A stretch of DNA of 8,282 nucleotides from Deltaproteobacteria bacterium (GTDB taxonomy: Bacteria > UBA10199 > JACPAL01 > JACOUP01). The position numbers and the translations under genes were made by a program. The stretch is from positions 1 to 8,282 of the forward strand of contig JAUSKE010000155.1 in the NCBI GenBank assembly GCA_030649435.1. Direction: 5' to 3'. Below, one piece after another: positions 1 to 5,715 of this stretch (position 1 is the first letter of the stretch; each line of letters begins with the position of its first letter). Below the pieces are notes generated by a model that saw only the letters and a program-made list of their open reading frames with translations, was not told where the DNA came from and ran no database searches.

Positions 1-823
1 CCGGTTCAAAGAGGATGGTGCAATGGAGCGAGCCCAATTCTTTTTTGAGCGCCGCGCCGTATTCTTTCGGGAGCGGCGGGGTCTCGTCGGCGTAGGTGAT
101 CCCGAGCCCGCCGCCGAGGTCGACGGTGTCGATCCGGAATCCCTCTTTGCGGAGTTGGGCGACAAACTTGGAAACTTTTTTGAGCGCCTCGGCGAAGGGG
201 GAGATCTTGGTGATCTGCGAACCAATATGAGTGCTGACCCCTTTCATTTCCAAATGGGGGAGCGTGCGGCTCTTGCGATAAAGTTTCAGGCTCTGCGCGA
301 TCGGGACACCGAACTTGCTCTTTTTGAGACCGGTTGAAATATACGGGTGCGTCTTTGGGTCGATTTCAGGGTTGACCCGTATCGCGACCGGTGCCTTTTT
401 CTTTTTCTCGCGGGCGACGTCGTTTAAGGTGACAAGCTCTTCCTCCGACTCGACGTTAAAGAGCCGGATGCCACAGTCCAAGGCGTAGGCCATCTCTTCC
501 CGCGTCTTGCCGATGCCGGAATAAACAATCTTGCTGGCGGCGATGCCGGCGGTCCGGGCTCTGAAAAGTTCGCCCCCCGAAACGATATCGACCCCACACC
601 CTTTGCTGGCGACGAGGCGGAGGATCGCGAGGTTCGAATTGGACTTCATCGCAAAACAGACGAGGTGGGGGAGGGGACTGAACGCGTCCCGAAAGACAGT
701 CAGGTGCCGGTCGAGCGTCGCGGCGCTATAAATGTAGCAAGGGGTCCCGACCTTTTTCGCAATTTCGGAAAGGGGGACCTCTTCGCAGTAGAGTTTATCT
801 TTTTTGTAATGAAAATGATGCAT
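1..823 (-). CDS. lysA: Diaminopimelate decarboxylase, C-terminus cut off by the window edge
   Basis: This PLP-dependent enzyme decarboxylates meso-diaminopimelate to L-lysine, the last step of lysine biosynthesis, in the cytoplasm. Translating the minus strand from the ATG at 823 gives 274 uninterrupted residues. The fold-III PLP-barrel landmarks appear in order: FAMKSN with the Schiff-base lysine at Lys60, DIVSGGEL (79-86), HIGSQI (199-204), DLGGGLGI (235-242) and FEP(G) at the edge, the start of the EPGR phosphate-binding motif. Family members are about 400-420 residues, so roughly one third is missing to the left, including the catalytic Cys region. The start lies 3 bases after the argH stop. 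Only a weak, distant purine stretch (AAGAGA, about 12 bases upstream) precedes it, so translation is probably coupled to argH. The pairing with argH suggests co-expression of arginine and lysine synthesis. Identification is firm. Confidence 0.95.
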   Translation of the reverse strand, partial: MHHFHYKKDKLYCEEVPLSEIAKKVGTPCYIYSAATLDRHLTVFRDAFSPLPHLVCFAMKSNSNLAILRLVASKGCGVDIVSGGELFRARTAGIAASKIVYSGIGKTREEMAYALDCGIRLFNVESEEELVTLNDVAREKKKKAPVAIRVNPEIDPKTHPYISTGLKKSKFGVPIAQSLKLYRKSRTLPHLEMKGVSTHIGSQITKISPFAEALKKVSKFVAQLRKEGFRIDTVDLGGGLGITYADETPPLPKEYGAALKKELGSLHCTILFEP

Positions 824-826
824 CGG

Positions 827-2212
827 TTAGCCGAGTCTCTTTTCGATCCGTTTGATTTCTGCCCTGACCCGTTCTGGGGAGGTGCCGCCAGTGACCTTCC
901 GCCGGGCGACCGCCTTTTCTGGCGTGAGGATGGCGAATATCCCCTTTTCAAACTTTGGGGAAAAACTTTTTAGTTGGGCGAGTGTTAACTCTTCCAGCCT
1001 TTTGTTTTTTTGCAGGCAATCGCGAACGACATTTCCGGTGATTTCGTGCGCCTCGCGGAACGGAACCCCCCGTGTGACCAGGTAGTCGGCCATTTCGGTC
1101 GCCAAGAGAAAACCATCTTTGATTGCCTCGCGCATCTTTTCCGGCCGGAGTCGGAGTTTCGCGAGCAGGTTCCGGAGGAGTTCCAAACAATCGGTGACGG
1201 TGTCGAAGAGATCGAAGAGAGGTTCTTTATCCTCCTGCATATCCTTGTTGTAGGCGAGCGGGAGCGATTTCATCATCGTCAGGAGGCTGACCAGGTGGCC
1301 GTAGACCCGTCCGCTTTTGCCGCGGATCAGTTCCGGCACATCCGGATTAATTTTTTGCGGCATCATTGAGGAGCCGGTGCAGAACGATTCCGGCAGGCGG
1401 ATGAAACCGAATTCGGCGGAGGACCAGAGGATCAGTTCTTCGGAGATCCGTGAAAGGTGCATCATGATCAGTGAGCCGACGGAGGCGATTTCGATCGCGA
1501 AGTCGCGATCCGAAACCGCATCGAGGCTGTTGTGCGAGACATCAAAGAAGCCGAGTTTCTCCGCGACCGCTTCCCGATCGATGGGAAAGGTGGTGCCGGA
1601 GAGAGCCCCCGCCCCGAGTGGGAGAGTGTTGACCCTCTTCAGGCAGTCGGTGACGCGAGCGCGGTCGCGCTCCCACATCTCGACGTAGGCCATCAGCCAG
1701 TGCGAAAAAAGAACCGGTTGTGCCCGTTGAAGGTGGGTGTAACCGGGCATCAGCACGCCTAGAAATTCACGGGCTCTTTTGAGGACAACCCGTTCCAGTT
1801 GGACGAGCGACTCATTCATCGCGACGAGCTGCTCACGGCAGTAGAGGCGGAGGTCGAGTGCGACCTGGTCGTTTCGGCTCCGTCCGGTATGGAGTTTTCC
1901 ACCGAGCGGTCCGATCTCTTTGATCAACGCCTGCTCAATGTTGCGATGGACATCTTCCCATTTTTCGTGAAATTGAAATTTTCCCGAACGGATCTTCTTC
2001 AAAACCTGGAGCAATCCATTTTGAATTTTTTTCACCTCGGCTGGCTTCAAGACCTTGGCCTTTTGAAGCGCCTCCGCATGGGCGTAAGATCCAAGAATAT
2101 CGTAGAAATACAGTTGCTTATCGAACTTGAGCGAGGCGGTGAACCGAAGCGCGAGGGGGTCCAGGGTCTCAGCAAAGCGACCGGACCAGTGGGCTTGTTT
2201 CTTGGTGGCCAT
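827..2212 (-). CDS. argH: Argininosuccinate lyase
   Basis: ArgH cleaves argininosuccinate to arginine and fumarate, the last step of arginine biosynthesis, as a cytoplasmic homotetramer of the fumarase/aspartase superfamily. The 461 residues match the family length (about 455-470). Visible motifs are the N-terminal WSGRF (9-13), HTGRSRNDQ (108-116), GYTHLQRAQP with the conserved catalytic His160, and the superfamily signature GSSMMPQKINP (280-290), whose Ser281/Ser282 lie on the mobile catalytic loop. I chose the ATG at 2212 because the family begins close to the WSGRF motif. An in-frame TTG at 2236 would add eight residues but lies inside the predicted promoter. No Shine-Dalgarno is visible, and the promoter -10 box ends 11 bases before this ATG, which suggests a nearly leaderless mRNA. 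argH is first in a leftward unit with lysA 3 bases downstream. The TAA stop is at 829-827. Intact, with no missing key residue noticed. Confidence 0.96.
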   Translation of the reverse strand: MATKKQAHWSGRFAETLDPLALRFTASLKFDKQLYFYDILGSYAHAEALQKAKVLKPAEVKKIQNGLLQVLKKIRSGKFQFHEKWEDVHRNIEQALIKEIGPLGGKLHTGRSRNDQVALDLRLYCREQLVAMNESLVQLERVVLKRAREFLGVLMPGYTHLQRAQPVLFSHWLMAYVEMWERDRARVTDCLKRVNTLPLGAGALSGTTFPIDREAVAEKLGFFDVSHNSLDAVSDRDFAIEIASVGSLIMMHLSRISEELILWSSAEFGFIRLPESFCTGSSMMPQKINPDVPELIRGKSGRVYGHLVSLLTMMKSLPLAYNKDMQEDKEPLFDLFDTVTDCLELLRNLLAKLRLRPEKMREAIKDGFLLATEMADYLVTRGVPFREAHEITGNVVRDCLQKNKRLEELTLAQLKSFSPKFEKGIFAILTPEKAVARRKVTGGTSPERVRAEIKRIEKRLG

Positions 2213-2223
2213 TGAAGTTCGCG

Positions 2224-2252
2224 AAACTACAGACAAGTGGTGGGGTTGTCAA
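2224..2252 (-). promoter_or_regulatory. Predicted sigma70-type promoter of argH-lysA
   Basis: On the minus strand a perfect -35 TTGACA (2252-2247) is followed by a 17-base spacer and TAGTTT (2229-2224), which matches TATAAT at four of six positions. The -10 box ends 11 bases before the argH ATG, so transcription would start about 4-5 bases upstream of the start codon. This is a sequence prediction only. Confidence 0.55.
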
Positions 2253-2259
2253 TAAGCCC

Positions 2260-2288
2260 TTGACAGTTGAGGGGCTCTCCCGCATACT
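2260..2288 (+). promoter_or_regulatory. Predicted sigma70-type promoter of rho
   Basis: A perfect -35 TTGACA (2260-2265), a 17-base spacer and CATACT (2283-2288, four of six matches to TATAAT) predict a rightward start near 2295. The -35 box is only 7 bases from the -35 box of the divergent argH promoter, and the two boxes form an inverted repeat. RNA polymerase binding at one promoter would probably hinder binding at the other. Confidence 0.5.
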
Positions 2289-2294
2289 GCTTGA

Positions 2295-2488
2295 AGACTT
2301 CTGATGATCCCACAAAAAACGTTGTCCTACTAAGAGCCATCATGACACCACCACGTCGACCCCATTCGGCTGAACGCCGTTACCATCCCTCAATGAAGGA
2401 TGTGAGTCATCCCAGAGAAAATGTCCCAACGCCTGCGGACTTGGCCGATGATATCCTCACGATCTCCGCTGAACAGCGGGGGGATGTG
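2295..2488 (+). promoter_or_regulatory. Long rho leader, C-rich, with small hairpins
   Basis: If transcription starts near 2295, rho has an untranslated leader of about 195 nt. The stretch 2341-2393 is C-rich and G-poor (23 C against 8 G by hand count), the composition expected of a Rho-loading (rut) site. Two short hairpins are visible: CGGC/GCCG around 2367-2379, and CCGCT/AGCGG around a GAAC loop at 2466-2479. The second abuts the G-rich ribosome-binding site of rho. Both share the core GCTGAAC. A nine-codon ORF occupies 2304-2333. Autoregulation of rho by termination in its own leader is established in enterics; its occurrence here is inferred. Alternatively, part of this stretch encodes an N-terminal Rho extension, because the rho frame stays open back to 2267. 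Confidence 0.4.
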
Positions 2489-3736
2489 ATGAACCTGAAG
2501 GATCTTAAACAGAAAAAAATTAATGACCTGATCGAACAGGCCCACGGTTACAACATTGAAGGGGCGGCTGGTATGCGACGGCAGGAGTTGATCTTTGCCC
2601 TTCTGAATGCCCAGACCGACAAGAACGGGATGATCTTTGGGGAAGGGATTTTGGAAATCCTCCCGGATGGTTTCGGATTCTTGCGTTCCCCCGACTACAA
2701 TTATTTGCCAGGTCCGGATGATATTTATGTCTCCCCCTCGCAAATCCGCCGGTTCAACCTCCGGACGGGAGATACGGTCTCGGGACAGATCCGGGCACCG
2801 AAAGATACAGAGCGGTATTTTGCCCTCCTTAAGGTTCAGGAGATCAATTTTGAAGACCCGATCGTGGCCCGTGACAAGATCCTCTTCGATAACCTGACGC
2901 CGCTCTACCCCAATCAAAAATTCAAGATGGAGTATGACCCTAAAAATTACACGACACGGGTCATTGACCTCCTGTCGCCGATCGGAAAAGGACAGCGGGC
3001 CTTGATTGTTGCCGCCCCCCGGACCGGCAAGACGATGATGCTCCAAAATATTGCGAATGCGATCAGCGCGAACCATCCGGAAGCGGTCCTGATTGTTTTG
3101 TTGATCGATGAGCGGCCGGAAGAGGTGACCGATATGCAGCGTTCCGTCAAGGCGGAGGTGGTTTCTTCGACCTTTGACGAACCGGCCTCCCGTCACGTGC
3201 AGGTCGCCGAGATGGTGATCGAAAAGGCGAAACGTCTTGTGGAACATAAAAAGGATGTCGTTATTTTGCTCGATTCCATTACCCGTCTGGCGCGCGCTTA
3301 CAACACCGTGGTCCCTCCCTCAGGAAAAATCCTTTCCGGCGGTGTCGATTCCAACGCATTGCACAAACCGAAACGGTTCTTCGGGGCGGCACGGAATATC
3401 GAAGAAGGGGGGAGTCTCACGATCATCGGGACCGCCCTGATCGATACCGGTAGCCGGATGGATGAGGTTATCTTTGAAGAGTTCAAAGGGACCGGTAACT
3501 CTGAAATCATGCTCGATCGAAAGCTGATGGAAAAACGGATCTTCCCCTGCATGGATGTCAACAAGTCCGGCACTCGTAAAGAAGAGATCCTTCTTGATCC
3601 AGCCGTCCTCAATCGTGTCTGGATCTTAAGAAAACTCTTGGCCCCGCTGAATGTCGTCGACTCGATGGAATTTTTGACCGACAAAATGGAACGGACCAAG
3701 ACGAATCAAGAGTTCCTCGATTCGATGAGTCAGTAA
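2489..3736 (+). CDS. rho: Transcription termination factor Rho
   Basis: Rho is the hexameric RNA-dependent ATPase/helicase that terminates untranslated transcripts. From the ATG at 2489 the protein has 415 residues, close to the E. coli length (419), and begins with the usual MNLKDL. Visible parts are the N-terminal helical domain (1-45), the RNA-binding OSB/cold-shock-like domain with DGFGFLRS (60-67) and GPDDIYVSPSQIRRFNLRTGD (residues 75-95), Walker A APRTGKT (176-182), LLIDERPEEV (204-213), Walker B VVILLDSITR (257-266), the Q-loop region (282-301) and SGTRKEE (360-366). All expected motor residues seem present. The start has a G-rich ribosome-binding site (about 2478-2484), partly inside a hairpin. 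In-frame ATGs at 2393 and 2342 would give longer proteins (2342: 464 residues; AAGAG lies 5 bases upstream). I prefer 2489 on family length. It is divergent from argH and convergent with the glycosidase gene. Confidence 0.96.
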   Translation: MNLKDLKQKKINDLIEQAHGYNIEGAAGMRRQELIFALLNAQTDKNGMIFGEGILEILPDGFGFLRSPDYNYLPGPDDIYVSPSQIRRFNLRTGDTVSGQIRAPKDTERYFALLKVQEINFEDPIVARDKILFDNLTPLYPNQKFKMEYDPKNYTTRVIDLLSPIGKGQRALIVAAPRTGKTMMLQNIANAISANHPEAVLIVLLIDERPEEVTDMQRSVKAEVVSSTFDEPASRHVQVAEMVIEKAKRLVEHKKDVVILLDSITRLARAYNTVVPPSGKILSGGVDSNALHKPKRFFGAARNIEEGGSLTIIGTALIDTGSRMDEVIFEEFKGTGNSEIMLDRKLMEKRIFPCMDVNKSGTRKEEILLDPAVLNRVWILRKLLAPLNVVDSMEFLTDKMERTKTNQEFLDSMSQ

Positions 3737-3749
3737 CCGAAATTTCCCC

Positions 3750-4508
3750 TTATTTTCTAAAAACACCGAGCCCGACTGGCACCGACACTTCCCCTTTGTA
3801 ATGAACCGTCAGACTTGGCGTAAAGAGAACCAGTTGGCTGGAGCCGCCGCCGTCCAAGTTGAGCGCGTAACGGAGTCCGAGACCGCCACGACTCTCTTTT
3901 CGCATCACCAGTCGGGCGAGGTCATTCGTCGTGGCGATGGTGACTCCGGTGACGGCAAAAATGATCTTGCCGTCGCGTGTGATCCCGACGAGCGAGCGCC
4001 GTGAAGGGATGGCATCTTTAAAGCGTGGGATTTTTCCCTCGGTGATCAGCCGGGGGCCTGTTTGCAACGCCATTTCTATCGTTGGTCGGTAGGCGAAGTC
4101 TTTTCGGTGGACGATGAATGGCCGTCCCGCTTCAATAAAAAAGAGTCCCCATTCGGTATCACGGACCGGTTGCAGGAGCGTCTTGTTTTGCACAAGAAGG
4201 CCCAACGGTTTTCCATTTTCATCGAAGAAGCTACTGTTGATCATCAAAAGGGCATTACTCTTTTGCGCCAGGTCGCGAACGCTCGCTGATGGTGTGCCGT
4301 AACTGTTGGCAAAAACCAGATCCAGACGAAACTGGGTTGGGTCGATCCGAAAGGCATGGAGCCTAAACGGGGTGTTGAATTCCCCAGGCTTTGTCTCCAT
4401 TTGAGTTTCTTCCAGGCCGGGCTCCACCATCTGCCAGATCGGCGCGGCACGAGAGCAGGAGAGGGGGAAGAGGAAAAAAAAGAGGAAGGCTGTTTTTCTA
4501 AAATTCAT
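3750..4508 (-). CDS. Exported phosphodiester glycosidase-family (NAGPA/DUF2233) protein
   Basis: The 252-residue protein has an N-terminal signal (Lys5, a hydrophobic run 6-17, Cys18). The PLSC sequence is an imperfect lipobox, so it may be a lipoprotein or be cut by signal peptidase I near residues 21-22. The rest matches the phosphodiester glycosidase domain, the family of the mammalian uncovering enzyme NAGPA. Diagnostic stretches are INSSFFDENGKPLGLL (90-105, usually INGGFFD), LQTGPRLI (148-155), RRSLVGI followed by DGKIIFAVTG, and the hallmark NLDGGGSSQ (217-225). Bacterial members are mostly uncharacterised; sugar phosphodiester or cell-envelope substrates are possible but nothing here names one. 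The gene starts 6 bases after the adaptor stop, so the two are probably cotranscribed. The best GAGG is about 14 bases upstream of the ATG, too far for a normal site. The TAA stop lies 13 bases from the rho stop on the other strand. Confidence 0.85.
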   Translation of the reverse strand: MNFRKTAFLFFFLFPLSCSRAAPIWQMVEPGLEETQMETKPGEFNTPFRLHAFRIDPTQFRLDLVFANSYGTPSASVRDLAQKSNALLMINSSFFDENGKPLGLLVQNKTLLQPVRDTEWGLFFIEAGRPFIVHRKDFAYRPTIEMALQTGPRLITEGKIPRFKDAIPSRRSLVGITRDGKIIFAVTGVTIATTNDLARLVMRKESRGGLGLRYALNLDGGGSSQLVLFTPSLTVHYKGEVSVPVGLGVFRK

Positions 4509-4514
4509 GAAATA

Positions 4515-5618
4515 CTAACGTGCCTCGGCAAGTTGGACCTCTACCGAGGTGCCATTCGAAAGCCCTTCGCGGTCAGAGATGACGACCAGATCCCCTTCTC
4601 GGAGGCCGCGGGTGATTGAGACCAGTCCTTCCCTTTTTTCTCCCGCATCGACGGAGACCTTTTCCACTTTTTTACCGTTAAGACGATAGAGGTATTTGGA
4701 ACCTCCTTCTTCCCAGACCGCCTCCGCTGGGGCGTAAAGGAGCTTGATGGGACGATCGGTGATCACAGCGACTTCAGCGGCCTGGCCAGGTCTGAGCATC
4801 TCATCATCATTCGAGAGGGTTGCCTTGATCTCCATCATTCGGTTTTCGGCAATTTCTGGCCCCATCATCTGGATCGCGGCATCGAATTCTCGTCCCTTCA
4901 CGGTGGCAAAATGGACTTTAACGGGGGTGTCGCGTGTCATAAAGTCGACAAATTCAACCGGCAATTGAAAGACCAGTTTGATCGGATTCAACTGACTCAG
5001 CTCGAGGACCAAATCCCCTTTATTGAGGAGGGATCCTTCGCTCACATTTTTTTTGGAGACCTGACCGGCAAAGGGGGCAGTCACCAGAGTCACAGGGTTC
5101 ACGACCTCCTCCAGAAGTTTAATCTCTTCGCGGGCACGATCCATCGTGGCCCGGTGGTAGGCGATCTTTGATTCGAGCCCTTCGGCCATGATTTGAATTA
5201 ATTTTCCCTCTTCGATAAGTTTCTCCTTGTTGACCAAGAGAAAATTGTTGGCAGCAAGCCCAGCCTCGGCTTCTTTCATTTCAGCTCGAGCAAAGTCGAG
5301 TCGTTGTTTCACTTTTTCATCGGCAAACCGAACGAGGTTATCCCCTGGCCGGACTTTTTGTCCCTCTTCAACGAAGATTTTTTCGAGTTTGGCGGGGCGA
5401 TCGGCCTTGATCTCCAATCTTTCTGTCGGGACGAGCCGGCCGGAAGTCTTCATCTGCATCCGACTCTCTTCGGCAACCACATGAGCGACTATCACGCGAG
5501 TTGGTTCGGAATTAGATCTATTGCCTCCAGTTGTTTTTTCGGGGAGATCGGTCCGAAAACAGGCCGAAAAAAATAAAACTAGAACAAAGGGGAGAAAAGA
5601 GAAGGACCTCCGTTTCAT
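4515..5618 (-). CDS. Efflux RND/MFP-type periplasmic adaptor subunit, probable lipoprotein
   Basis: This is a membrane-fusion protein of the HlyD/AcrA class, which links an inner-membrane pump to an outer-membrane channel in the periplasm. It has 367 residues, typical of the family. Residues 2-20 form a lipoprotein-like signal (basic start, hydrophobic run, FSAC with Cys20). Order of parts: first lipoyl half (about 68-100, with EEGQKVRPGD), a helical hairpin rich in charged and Ala/Leu residues (100-173), second lipoyl half (180-205, APFAGQVSKKNVSEGSLLNKGD), beta-barrel (210-285, ending in LRPGQAAEV) and membrane-proximal domain (290-365). The short hairpin resembles RND or MacA-like adaptors, but the substrate cannot be told. 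No pump or TolC gene is adjacent: the unit holds only this gene and the glycosidase-like gene. The ATG at 5618 lacks a Shine-Dalgarno and lies 8 bases from a predicted -10 box. It is divergent from glyS. Confidence 0.9.
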   Translation of the reverse strand: MKRRSFSFLPFVLVLFFSACFRTDLPEKTTGGNRSNSEPTRVIVAHVVAEESRMQMKTSGRLVPTERLEIKADRPAKLEKIFVEEGQKVRPGDNLVRFADEKVKQRLDFARAEMKEAEAGLAANNFLLVNKEKLIEEGKLIQIMAEGLESKIAYHRATMDRAREEIKLLEEVVNPVTLVTAPFAGQVSKKNVSEGSLLNKGDLVLELSQLNPIKLVFQLPVEFVDFMTRDTPVKVHFATVKGREFDAAIQMMGPEIAENRMMEIKATLSNDDEMLRPGQAAEVAVITDRPIKLLYAPAEAVWEEGGSKYLYRLNGKKVEKVSVDAGEKREGLVSITRGLREGDLVVISDREGLSNGTSVEVQLAEAR

Positions 5619-5626
5619 GGGCTTGG

Positions 5627-5655
5627 ATTATGAGGGGCAGTGGCTTAAAAGGCAA
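5627..5655 (-). promoter_or_regulatory. Predicted promoter of the adaptor-glycosidase unit
   Basis: On the minus strand TTGCCT (5655-5650, four of six matches) is followed by a 17-base spacer and CATAAT (5632-5627, five of six). Only 8 bases separate the -10 box from the adaptor ATG, so the predicted mRNA would begin at or within a base or two of the start codon. No ribosome-binding site is visible, which fits a leaderless transcript. Confidence 0.5.
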
Positions 5656-5671
5656 GGATATTTAAGGGCTT

Positions 5672-5706
5672 TTGACTTGACGCAATCAGGGGCCCGATGT
5701 TACGAC
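5672..5706 (+). promoter_or_regulatory. Possible promoter of glyS-ppdK
   Basis: Two overlapping -35-like boxes, TTGACT (5672-5677) and TTGACG (5677-5682), lie upstream of glyS. The matching -10 is poor: TACGAC (5701-5706, 18-base spacer from TTGACG) or GATGTT (5696-5701, 18-base spacer from TTGACT). Either would place the start within roughly 10 bases of the glyS ATG. A short AAGG (5709-5712) is only 3 bases from the ATG. Weakly supported. Confidence 0.25.
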
Positions 5707-5715
5707 CCAAGGTTC

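Noticed and set aside
2213..2236. Upstream TTG start for argH adding eight residues
   Set aside because: It overlaps the predicted promoter, lacks a ribosome-binding site, and ArgH proteins normally begin near the WSGRF motif.
2230..2265. ArgR operator (ARG box) in the argH promoter
   Set aside because: The inverted repeats here (TGTCAA/TTGACA and GACAA/TTGTC) do not resemble the AT-rich TGAAT-type ARG box.
2390..3247. 285-residue minus-strand ORF opposite rho
   Set aside because: It is fully antisense to the strongly conserved rho coding sequence and shows no recognisable domain, so it is a shadow of rho codon bias.
5690..5695. GGGCCC palindrome upstream of glyS
   Set aside because: Six-base palindromes are expected by chance, and nothing around it extends the symmetry.
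5521..5715. GlyRS N-terminal extension of up to 65 residues
   Set aside because: The frame is open, but the extra part runs through the divergent promoter region and into the opposite adaptor gene. The family start matches the ATG at 5716.
5619..5715. T-box or other glycine-responsive riboswitch upstream of glyS
   Set aside because: Only 97 bases separate the divergent start codons, too short for a typical T-box. No T-box sequence or terminator hairpin is visible, and the predicted transcript is nearly leaderless.
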